Source: Cryptomeria japonica (lineage: Eukaryota > Streptophyta > Pinopsida > Cupressales > Cupressaceae). Taken from it: 64,000 nt of DNA. The notes under the pieces are model-generated. The model had not been told where the DNA came from. It ran no database searches and was given only the letters and a program-made list of their open reading frames with translations. Position 1 is the first letter of the stretch; every line of letters begins with the position of its first letter. Position numbers and translations under genes: made by a program. Below are positions 10,575 through 21,681 of the stretch, piece by piece. The stretch spans positions 503,113,942-503,177,941 of the forward strand of contig NC_081410.1 in NCBI RefSeq assembly GCF_030272615.1. The letters run 5' to 3'.

Positions 10575-13500
10575 CTACCTCATAGCTTGTATCCGGTTAT
10601 GTACAATCTGAAAGATATCTGCCAAAATCAGATTGAGACTCTGCATGAATTTGGTGTTGTGAGAGATAATGGTTTCAATTTGTTGGATCATATCGGTCAG
10701 ATAATGCATATGTTGCTTCAGTGATCTTTCTCCTTGAATTGTTTCTTTAGATAGCTCAATCCGCTGAGTTATAAGGTTGTCCAATCTAGGACCAAGTTTA
10801 TTTTTCATCTCACATGCCTTTATTCTTATCCTTGCTTTTTCTTTTTCTAATTTTTCAATCTTTTCCTCAAAAACTGCCATTTTTTAATCAAAAACTAAGG
10901 TAAGTTCCGAAGAACCTATCATCTTGTCTGCTATATCATGAATCTCTTTTTGTGTTTTCTTTATCTCTTCCTTAATGTCTTCTGTCAGGATGTGAAGCTT
11001 TCATGCTTCCTTATACAATTCTTTATATTCCAAAATAGGGGAATTAAGTATCGGTAATAAGGAATCAATGTGCTATGTACAATCCTTGATAGTTTTATCA
11101 AAGAATTCACTTTTCTCCTTGTTCACCCTTTCCTTAACAGTTTCTTCATTTATTTTATCTATAGTTAGAATATTTGAAGCAATGAATTTGGATATTGTGT
11201 CCAATTTACCTAAAAATTCATCAATATGATCTATCTTACATGGTGGTGCTATCATTTTCAAAATAGGTAGAGTATCATCAATGGCCTTAAATGCTAAGAC
11301 GTTGCAATCTGTGATCCTCTTTATTGAATCCAAAAGTACATCAGTCACATTTGTAGGCATGTAATCCATGGTGGAGGTGCTAGGTGGAGTGTGAAGTTCT
11401 GTAGTTGGTTTCTTCTCATCTCCGGATGTCTGCACATTAACCACTTTAGCTAACTTTATTCCATCATTGACCTTTTCTTTATTCATTGTATCTTCCTTTT
11501 GCTCACTCCGTGTTTCAATTTTGTTTTCAATCTTACTATCATCCTTACTCTCTATCTTGCTGACTGTCGGTTCAGCTATACTTTATTCTTGTCCTTTTCT
11601 GATTTCAGTTTGTGCTTCTACCGATTTCTCAGTGTTAAGTTGAGTAGCATCTAGGATGGTATATGTTTCCTTAGCTACAATTGGTATCTCAATGTTCTGA
11701 GAGTCAACAGTGTTGACTAGTGAGTCAAAGATTTCAATATTTATGACTTCAGTTTGCTTTACCTCTGTGGTTTCCTTATCCATGACAATGTTAAAGTCCC
11801 GAGTGTCCACTTTCATGGTAAAAAGAATGTTTGACTCCAGATTAGTATCATCTTGTGTCATCTCTTTTTCCTTCTCTTCCGGTTGACTGTAAGTTTGTAC
11901 CGGTGCCTCTACAGTTATTGGTGGGGTGTCCTGTGCCGATGGAGGAAGGTTATCCTTGACCATTATATCAGGTACACTACCAATTTTACTTTTACCTTTA
12001 TCCTTCAGATATACCTTTGCAAAAGACATCCATTTTCTGTCTATCATTTTCTTCTTTCTTCTCTTTTTCCACAAAGAATATATCCCATTTGTCTACCATT
12101 TCATCTACAAATTTCCTTTACTCGGTATACTATAAGGCTAACCTATCAGTGACCACTCACAAAAACTGTTCTGTTTGCCTCTGAAATTAAGTCATCAATT
12201 TCCTGTTTGGAGTTAACAAGATGTACAACAAGTAGAGCCTCTACTTTCAATTTCTTATCTAATTCCATTACTGACATCCTTTTAGCTTCTGACCTCAAAT
12301 ACAAATCATTAGGCAGATCATCTACAACCTCAATATGAACTTTCTTGTAGATATCAAGATGTAAAATAATGCTTTCCTCTATAGTCTTTTTATCTAAATC
12401 TTTGAAAGAATGATAAAGCTTATTTATATTGCTAAGATTACCTTCTTGTGTGATTTCATTTATCAATTCTTCTGGTGTAAGGGTATCTGGTGCGTTAGGT
12501 TTTGATTTCTTCTTTGGAGTTACCTTCTTCTTCAGACCACTAGGCTCTCTTATAGCCTATTGCTTCTTTCATTGTGTCCTTGACTTCTTTGGAGATGGAG
12601 CAAGTGCCAGTGAAGGTTTCCTTTTCTTTCTTTCAACTCTTTTAAATTCAACTGCTTTATTAGTTTCTGTCTCAAAAGAAGAAACAACCAAGGAAATATG
12701 AGCTATCGGTGTCTAGTTTGATTGACTTTCTTTCATACTAGCAGCAATACTGCCAATACTCATCAAACCTTTTGTAACTTCTTTTACCATTTTAAAAGCA
12801 TATTTCATGAATTTGTCTCCTTTCTTTCTCTACTTCACCATGGCTACATCACTTTCAATTGTTTCAACACTACCAAATATTTTCTCTAATGGTTCCAGTG
12901 GAGCATCTAGGAGTATTTTTGCATATGATTCCAAAATGTGAGAGCCCACCTCATATCCCATTTTAGTAATCCATACTGTTCTGGGTCTAACTGCTTCCAT
13001 CTATATTTCATCTCTCTTTACTACAAACCATATCTATTTATCATATTTATCTACAATGCTTTGGGAAATCCTTTCTCTCTATTTCATTTTAGTTTGAAAA
13101 ATCTTAAAGTAATCTTTAACAAACTCATCACTATTAGCTCCCATACCGATGATTGCCTCCTTTATCAGTTTTCCAAAAGAAATATCATAGGCAAAATCCT
13201 TATGACCCATATTGGGGATCTCCTTTGAAAAGTAAAGCATTAACATACTAATAGATTTCCAAATTTGAATGTTCCTTTCTTGTCACCTTTTATCTTATCC
13301 AAATTTTCTAGCAATTAATCCTTTAACCATTCATAGATTTCAATCTTTGCATTGTTTACAATCATCTCATGTGCACTATGAATGCATGAACTAGACACAA
13401 AATTCAACCTATCTGTATGACCAACTTTATATCCAATTATCATGCTAGAAAATTTAACATTTTTATCCTTTATGTCATTGACCCTAAGTGATCGGTTGTC

Positions 13501-14010
13501 ATATGTAGCTCCGGTTAAGCTCATAGCTTCCTTGTTAGGGATTTTCTTCTTCTTGTCAAGTCTAGAACCAGTGGAGGGTAAACCAGTAACAACTTTAATA
13601 GCTTCCTTGGTAATCTTGAATACTGAGTCCGACCACATAAATTATCCATGAACCTTTCTAAAGACATATCAAACGACTTCATCTGAGAATTTTGGCATAT
13701 GGAGGATGTCTATGAAACCTAAATCCTCAACTACCTTATGTTCCATTTTCACTACCCCATCCTTGTCATTAATTATATTCATGTACATGTTCATCAAATC
13801 TTCAGATCCTAAAATTTCTATGTTGCAATGTATGTATGCCCTAGGGTCTTCAATGAACGTGACTCCCTTCAAGATTTTGGAGAATGCACCAATAGAATCA
13901 TCCTATTTTGCTATCTTAGGAATGATCTTAAAAATGGGTCTAGGTCATTTGATGTTTTCCATAATGGTAGGGTTTTCTACGAATTCGGGAACAAAAGATG
14001 AAGATGTCAT
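10575..14010 (-). pseudogene. Long orphan ORF of element Y (about 1140 codons, decayed)
   Basis: Function unknown. The start at 14010 (MTSSSFVPEF) is chosen by homology with X (319). From 14010 to 13315 the reading frame is constant with a few nonsense codons. It includes the conserved N-terminal block (AFSKIL.G, RAYIH, EDLMNMYM) and a second block, FKITKEAIKVVTGLPSTG (about 13600). Frameshifts follow. The next recognisable parts are a Lys-rich stretch (about 12500), an E/D/T/S/P-rich low-complexity part (11583-12074) and a C-terminal charged region with coiled-coil character (10575-11486). It resembles no gag, pol, env or host family I can name. The TGLP block resembles unannotated plant retroelement proteins, but I cannot assign it. 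C-to-T type stops indicate methylation-driven decay. Confidence 0.6.
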
Positions 14011-14419
14011 TGCGAAAGATAAATACCTTTTAACTATGAAATCCTTGAATGCTCAAAAAATACCTTTGCTGCTTCACCTTTAGAATGGCTTTGCTCAAAT
14101 TTTCTCTCTTCGAATGCTTAGATTCTTGGTGAATTGAAACGAGAGGTTACAATGCCTTTATAACCAAAATTTGACTTACAACCGCAATAAATGCTTTTCT
14201 GGTGAAGTAAAAAACTCCACATATCTGTCGGTAAAGAAGAAATATAACTTCTTACCATCAACCAAGGGTAAATGCATGGTTTTCAATTTGTTGCCTTCCT
14301 TAGTTGGATGAAGAAGCTCTTGCTGGTGTAGGATTACCCTGTTCTGCCGGTGCAATGATAGATTCATCACCTCTATGATCTATCTTTCTAATCCATTGTT
14401 TTGGAAATTGTTTCTTGAT

Positions 14420-14529
14420 TTAAGTCACCTTCTCTTTGCCTTTTTCATTAGATCCTTTATTGTTCGCCGATATAGTTGTGCTTCTACAAAATTTTGTAAT
14501 ATTCCCAATCTTATTACATGCATAACAAG
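14420..14529 (-). pseudogene. Fourth zinc knuckle and tail of Y Gag-like protein (split by G)
   Basis: Continuation of the gag-like ORF from 24181-25066 after removal of gypsy element G. It reads CYACNKIGNITKFC then a K/S/N-rich tail to TAA at 14420. The knuckle His is replaced by Asn. G inserted inside the ACT-TGT codons just before this knuckle, duplicating acaag (14525-14529 and 24176-24180). Confidence 0.7.
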
Positions 14530-17013
14530 TGGTCTAGGAGCACCTAGCTTCATTTCATCACAGGTTTGATAGTAGGTTTGATTTTTATTAGTCTTGAGTT
14601 GGAAAGTTTTTCTAAGATGTTTTTGAGTTGTTTTAAGTTGTTTGGATGAGTTTTGAACTCATTGTGTGGTCATGTTTCCTAGTTTCATCTTTTTGCTCAA
14701 AGTTGCCAGTTTGGAGTTGCCTGGCAAAATGTTGTAAAAAGTGAGTTTTCAATGTGTTTTTGTTTTGAAAATTTTTTAGACATTCTTTGTGTTTGGTTTT
14801 TAGGTGTGAGTAGTGTTCTTAGGTGATTGGTAGTCTTTGAGGTCAACCTTGCATCATCTAGGCATTACAAGTTGTCATTTTAGACATGAAAATGTCAATT
14901 TGAGTGCTCTTGGACATGAACCCGTCCATATAGGAGGATGACTGACTTTTAGAGGTATTTATTCTCCTGATTTAACCATTCTAAGGGTTGATTTCATGGA
15001 GATATGAAGCATTTTGAAAGTTTGCACTAGTTTTGCCTTGTTTTTCAATGTGTTTTAACTCCATGTGAGTAGCAGTCCGTACACCTGCTATACTTGGCCA
15101 TACTGTTCTTACATTTTCAAGTTCTCTTATTTTTATTGAAACTTTTCCCTTTGGTGGCATCAAATTTCATTAAGTTTTGAGTTTTAAGCAAAATTATTAG
15201 GTTTTGATAGTTTCACTGCCTTGTCTAGGAATTTGGCAAGGATGCTTGACCAACTTGGCTTCTTGAAGCCCTAAATGTTCATGGCTTCCCAAGAACCAAT
15301 TGGTCAACTTGTAAGATATGTAAATACATGTTTTGATTTCAAAAATGCAAGTGCAAGAAGTTTTGTGGCCATGGAGCCCTAGGCAAGTGTGCCATTTGGC
15401 TAGGGTCTTTGAAGAAGTTTGATGCTTTGCTCTTCTATAGAAAATGCATTCATCAGGTGGACAGACCTGTCTTGTTGTCCAAGTTGTATGTGAAATAAAA
15501 GAGGCTTCCTAAGCCATGATAAGGATGGTTGCATTTTCTTTTAGTTTATGAAAATTGTGAAAAAAAAACAGTGAGTCACTGTTTTGGTGTTGGTTTCCAC
15601 TCATTTGCTACTCTCCACCATATATTGGAGTTTGTAAAGCCTTGTACCTCCTTCTATTTGTTTGTAAACAAGAAAAAGGAGTGGTTTTTGACCCTGGCCT
15701 TGGGTTTTGATATTTCCAAGATCAATTAATGATCCTTTAGGCAAAGTTGTAACGCCCAGCTGGCAGCAATAGTCAATTATGACTAATTTTTGCATTTTAG
15801 TTGAGTTATTTTTGTAATCTTCATCTTCCAAATAGCAGGTATGAAGGTCAACACCTATTAAAAGGTAGAGCATTGATTAAAAGCATTAGACAAACCTTTG
15901 AAAAGGAGTTTTTTGACAGTGGTAAATGTAGGTTGAAGTGAAAATGCAGTGAATGAGGCAAAGTGCAGTGACAATAAGCTTTGACAGTGAATAAATTATT
16001 TGTTTGTAAATTGCCTAATGCCTTTTTGTGTAGGGCTAATGTGGTTCTCCTTTGTCACTAATGGAAGAAATGTTTACATATTTTGAATGTAATTGGTACT
16101 CATGCATTAATGTGTTTGTGGAAAGCAAGAAAAGGAAAAGTTGTAAATGTTGCACACTCCTTATGAGCATCTTTTGTAAAACCTTGTTCACTAACCCTTG
16201 AAGGTGTAAATCTACTTCATTTTGGCCTAATTATTATGTGACATGGTATAACTAAGGTTGCATGATTCATATTGAAGGTTTCTATCTTGCAAGTCGATTC
16301 TTGCCATCAAAACCCTTCTTTTTGCACCCATTTTTGGGACAGTCATGGAGGAGGCCTAATGAACCCTAAGACTTAGATTATATTCAAGAACTTCCAAAAG
16401 GGTATCCAAATATATGTTTCTTTTTGTCTGGAAGTCCATCGTTGGAGCAGGATGAGCACAAAACCCCAAAAGGAGGGCTAATTCCTTGTAGCTCATTTTA
16501 GGCTTAAAACATGTTTTTTTGTCAAATCGGGTACACAAAGGAAGGTTGTAAAGCATAAAACACATCAATTCAAGTTGAAAGAAGTTAAAATTGCATGCAT
16601 TTTAACCCATTTGGTGAGGTGGACTCCATAAGTTGGTTTGTAGCACATGTGAAGGATTACTACGCTCCAAACCATAGAAGACCAAAGACACCCAAGGAGG
16701 TAGAACTTGACACAAACTTGTAATTCATCAAGAGGAGACCTTGTGTAGTGAGAGAATAGGTCAGGGATAGAGGAAATGAATCCCAATTGAGAGAGTAAGG
16801 TGTTAGACCACAAAGCCTAAAACAATGGAGTTGAAGCCCTTGAGCAACCAGGGAGTGTTTGACTTAGGGAGGTGGATCAAGGAGAGTTGCTAGGTTGCCT
16901 ACAAGCTATTTGCACTCTGATTTTGGTGACTACACCTTGAAACTAGCAAAGGACCTATGACTTAGTAAACTACAAGCCTAATTGGGCAACCCCCTTGCCC
17001 TTCCTCCCTATCA
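14530..17013 (+). repeat. 5' LTR of G
   Basis: 2484 bp, tggtctaggag ... ccctatca. Short open frames inside (for example near 14981-15163, 15529-15729 and 16565-16813) recur in the 3' LTR and have no family resemblance. I treat them as chance. Confidence 0.92.
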
Positions 17014-17016
17014 TAG

Positions 17017-17028
17017 TGGTATCAGAGC
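17017..17028 (+). promoter_or_regulatory. Primer-binding site of G
   Basis: tggtatcagagc, the exact complement of the plant initiator tRNA-Met 3' end, 3 nt after the LTR. Confidence 0.93.
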
Positions 17029-17065
17029 ACAGTTACACTTGGGAAGAAGTAGCAATTTGGCAACC

Positions 17066-18174
17066 ATGGTGACAAATGTGGAATTAGCTAAGAAAATGGA
17101 AGAATAGGAAGAAGAAAATAGGTTACTCAGAATGAAGCTAGACCTCCTAGAGTAGAAATTGGGATAAGTAGAAGTGAAGGCAGATGAAGCCAGCAATAAG
17201 ATAGATGGAACAAAAGACAGGGGTAAGCTATTAGCTATAGAGGATGAAATCCCTCTACCAGACCCTATGATAGAGAATGAACCCTTTTTGAAAGCCTTAA
17301 AGGCTATGAGTGGGAGAACACTAGAAGGAGTCCCACTATTGAGTGGTAAAATGGATCCAAAAGTGGTCATGGAGTGGATTGAGGGTCTTGAGAAACATTT
17401 TGAATGTGATGGTGTGACAGAGGCCCAGAAAGTGAAGGTGGCAAAGTCTAGGTTGAGAGGAGTTGCCTTAACATGGTGGAAGTTCATTCAGGATGAATGT
17501 GAGAAAGAGGGCAAAAAGCCCATAGCCACTTGGAAGGGAATGTTGTCCAAGATCAAAGAGACTTACATTCCTGAGGACTATGAAATACAACTTCATAGGA
17601 AAAGGCAAAACCTTAGGCAAAAAGAGTTAGATGTCAGTAGCTACACTGAGGAGTTTCAGAAGCTATGCCTTAGGTCAAAGATCCAAGAGGATGAAAATGT
17701 CAAGGTTGCTAGGTATCTCAATGGCATGAGATGGAACATTCAGGAAGAGTTAAGTTTGTTGTGTCCTACAATAGTCCAGAAGTGCTATTAACTTGCAATC
17801 AAGGTAGAGGAAAGGAGTAGGAAGAAGCAAGAGTAGCATAACAAAGGTAGAGGAAGAGGTAGAGATGGTAGAGGCCATAGAGGCAGTTTTAGGGAAGACA
17901 CATAGATCAAAGGTCCCAGGGAGAATCTAAACTTATAGAGAAAAGTGGGGATTCTCAGAGCAAGCCCAACTATAGGGGTAGGGGATCAAGCAACCCAGGA
18001 AGGGGTAGATCTAGTGGACTAGGTAGAGGGTCTTACTTCTCCACTATGAAATGCTATAAGTGTCAGAAATTGGGTCATCCTGCTTATAGGTGTCCAGAAA
18101 AGCCTAGTTCTTCCCATGGAGGTGAAAAGAGAGTGAACTACGTTCAAGAGGAAGGAAGTAGTAAAAGAACTCCA
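17066..18174 (+). pseudogene. gag: gag of chromovirus G
   Basis: Capsid/nucleocapsid polyprotein that forms the virus-like particle. Start at 17066 (MVTNVELAKK). Three early TAG/TAA codons interrupt an otherwise typical coiled N-terminus. The capsid part (17174-17791) shows the retrotransposon-gag core: MEWIEGLEKHFECDGVTE..., then GVALTWWKF and the Q.LRQ..LDVSSYTEEFQKL region. After a stop at 17789 come a G/R-rich basic stretch and one CCHC knuckle, CYKCQKLGHPAYRC (about 18051-18095), in a different frame. At least one frameshift separates capsid from knuckle, and another joins pol near 18174. Confidence 0.85.
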
Positions 18175-18176
18175 TA

Positions 18177-21100
18177 ATGAACCTAGAACCTGAAGATGGT
18201 GAGAGTCTAATGATGAGGAGAGTATTGATGCAAGAACCTCACAAGTGTGAAGTGTCTCAGAGAAGAGCATTGTTCAGGATCAAGTGCAAAATCTTGGGCA
18301 AGGTATGTAAGGTGGTTATAGATTCAGGTTCCACAGATAACATTATCTCAGAGGAGGCAGTTAGCAAATTAAGCCTACCTAGAATAAGGCATAGTGAACC
18401 CTACAAGGTAACCTGGTTAAACAAGGGGCAACATGTCCTAGTTAATCAACAAGCATGGATAAACTTCAACATAGGTGAATATAAGGATAGGATACTATGT
18501 GACATCCTTCCTATGGATGCTTTCCATCTACTATTGGGTAGACCCTGGCAATTTGATAGAAGGGCACACCATGATGGTGAAAAAAACACATATTCCTTTC
18601 AAAAGAATGGCATTGTCTACAAAATACAGTCCCTTAGTGAAGAGACAGAGAACAGCAAACCACAGGCACCTAAAGTGTTATTAGTCTATGAAAGAGAGTT
18701 CATCCAAACTATGAAAGAGGGAGATGGGATTGGTTATGCACTTGTAGTGAAACCTAAGGAGGAGAAGAAAGAAAAACAAGTTGAGATCCCACAAGAAGTG
18801 CAGCAAATTCTTGATAACTTTAAGGACATCAATGATGGAAAACCAGCAACATTACCTCCTCCTAGAGACATTAGTCATCAGATTGACATTATACTAGGAG
18901 CTTCTTTGCCAAACAAAGCAGCCTATAAGATGACTCCTGAACTAAACAAAGAGGTAGCTAGCCAGATTCAAGAGTTGTTGGATCAAGGATTAATAAGGAA
19001 GAGTATAAGTCCTTGTTTCGTACCCACATTGTTAGCACCTAAGAAAGGGGGAACATGGAGACTATGCACAAACTCTAGAGCCATCAACAAAATCACAATA
19101 AGGTACAGATTCCCTATTCCTAGGATAGAAGATTTGATGGATTGTTTAGGGGGTGCAAGGTATTTCACAAAGATAGACTTAAAGAGTGGTTACAATCAGA
19201 TAAGAATAAAAGAGGGTGATGAGTGGAAAACTGCTTTCAAAACTAATGAGGGTCTTTATGAATGGTTGGTTATGCCTTTTGGACTCTCTAATTCTCCCAG
19301 TACCTTTATGAGGTTAATGAATGAAGTATTGCAGGACTTTCTTGGTAAGTTTGTGGTAGTCTACTTAGATGATATTCTCATTTTTAGTAAGACTAAAGAG
19401 GAGCATTTGAAACACTTAGTCATTGTTTTGCAAAGATTATCTGATGAGCAGTTAACCATAAATCTTGAGAAATGTGATTTTATGAAGCAAGAGCTAGTCT
19501 ATCTTGGTTTTGTTGTGTCTAGTGGAGATCTTAAGATGGATTAATCTAAAGTTGTAGCCATAACAAGTTGGCCAACCCAACAATCAGCCAGTGCAGTTAG
19601 AAGTTTTCATGGTCTAGCCCAGTTTTATAGAAAGTTTATCAGAGGGTTCAGTGAAATTTGTGCACCCATGTTAGATACAATAAAGGGTGGTCATAAGGTT
19701 AAGTTTCAATGGACAAAAGCAGCCAATAAGGGGTTTGAGTTACTCAAAACTAGAGTTTATACACAACCAGTGTTAATCCTTCCTAGTTTTGATAAGCTCT
19801 TTACTATAGAGTGTGATGCTAGTCATCTTGCAGTAGGTGCAGTCTTGAGTCAGGATAATAGACCAGTTGCTTTCTTTAGTGAGAAATTGAATGATGCAAA
19901 GAAAAAGTACTCATCCTATGATTTAGAGTTATATGCATTGGTGCAGGCACTCAGGAAGTGGAGACAATACTTGCTTCCTAAAGAGTTTGTTGTGTATACA
20001 GACAACCAGGCAGTCAGTTTTTTGAATTCTCAGGATAAACTCAACCATAGGCATGTGAAATGGGTAGAATACCTACAAGAATATACCTTTACTCTTAAGC
20101 ACAAGAAAGGCCAATGTAACAAAGTAGCTGATGCTTTGAGTAGGAGATTGTTGACTATTCAGGAGATTCAAGTTAAGAGTATTTGTATTGATTACTTTCA
20201 AGATTTGTATCCTAATGATGATGATTTTGTTGCTGCTTATAAAGTTTGTCATGCTTTTGAGAATCATTTCCATAGTGAGTATGCTGACTATACATTGCAG
20301 AAATGTTTGTTATTTAGGGGAGGACAACTGGGTGTTCCTAAAGGTTCCATGAGAGAAAACCTTATCCAAGAGAAACACAATGGGTGTTTGAATGGCCATT
20401 TTGGTCTCAACAAGACCTTAGAGTTGGTTCAATGCTTCTATTACTAGCCTAAGATGCAGAGAGATGTCAGAAGGTATGTTGAGCAGTGTATGGTATGTCA
20501 GAAGGCCAAAGGTAATAGCACTAATGCTAGTTTATATCAGCCACTTCCCATTCCTTCTAGGCCATGGGAGTGCATCAGCATGGATTTTGTTGTAGGTTTA
20601 CCAAATACAAAAGTAGGGTATGATAGTATTTTTGTGGTTGTTGATAGATTTAGAAAAATGGCTCACTTTATACCTTGCAAAACTAATAATGATGCTAGTC
20701 ATATTGCTTTCCTTTTCTTTAAAAAAGTTGTCAGGATACATGGTTTGCCATCTAGCATTGTGTCAGATAGAGATGTTAAGTTTTTGGGTCATTTTTGGAA
20801 GACTTTGTGGAAGAAATTGGGTACTAACTTGTCTTTTGGCTCAGTTTACCATCCATAGATAGATGGCCAAACAAAAGTGGTGAATAGAACATTGGGTAAT
20901 CTACTCACATGTCTCACCAAGGAGTGTGGACAAAGCTGGGATCAGCTCATTCCATAGGAAGAATTTGCCTATAATGATAGTGTAAATAGATCCACTAGTA
21001 AGAGTCCATTTCAGATTGTTTATGGTATGCATCCAAAAGGTATTTTTGAGTTACATGATGTGACTAACTTGCAACATGTTAGTGGGACAACAGAGGATAG

Positions 21101-21659
21101 GGCACAGTCTCTAAAAGAGATCCATGAATAGGTTAAGCAGTCTTTGTAGGACACCACAATAAGAGTCAAGGCAAGGGTGGATGCTTCAAAGAGGGATGTC
21201 CAATTCTCAGTTGGAGATTTTGTGATGGTTCATCTCAACAAGTCCAGATTGCAAAAGGGAGTTCCTACCAAGTTATAGATGAGGAGAATAGGGCCTTGCA
21301 GGATTTTGGCTAAGTATGGCCCTAATGCTTATAAGATTGATTTACCTGCTAATGTTTCCTTGTCTCCTATCTTTAATGTTGTAGATTTGGTACCTTTCAA
21401 GGGGAAACCTCTAGAAGAGACTCAGAGAGCTTCAGACATTTCACATTCCCTTTCTGATCTATCTCCCCCCTCTTCTTCTTTTCCCATTCCTGAATAGGTA
21501 CTTGATTCTAGAATCATCAAGAAGACTACAAAGCATGACTACTTTGAACATTTGATCAAGTGGAAGGATCAACTAGCCTCTGAAGCCACTTGGATACCTA
21601 AAAGTGATTTCCACAAGGCTGAAATTCATCTCTCTTTTCTTCCCAAAGGAGTCACATGA
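18177..21659 (+). pseudogene. pol: pol of chromovirus G (PR-RT-RH-IN-chromodomain)
   Basis: A single frame holds the whole pol, broken only by nonsense codons (for example 19542, 20445, 20856 and 21495). In order: aspartic protease with VVIDSGSTDNII (about 18310); RT with the active-site YLDD at 19362-19373; RNase H (FTIECDASHLAVGAVLSQ, about 19800); integrase zinc motif with CMVC near 20485; core with MDF (20580) and SDRD (20766). The third integrase acid appears replaced: GQTKVVNRTL at about 20868-20897, where the family has GQTE. The C-terminus (about 21498-21659) is a chromodomain: VLDSRIIKKT...YFEHLIKWK...ATWIP, which in the family directs insertion to marked chromatin. Several stops are CAG or TGG to TAG. 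Confidence 0.92.
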
Positions 21660-21681
21660 CTTCTTTGTCACCGGGGGAGTA

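Noticed and set aside
14981-16813. Minus-strand frames inside the 5' LTR of G
   Set aside because: They recur in the 3' LTR (for example 22753-22983 and 23727-23975), differ by stops and resemble no protein family.
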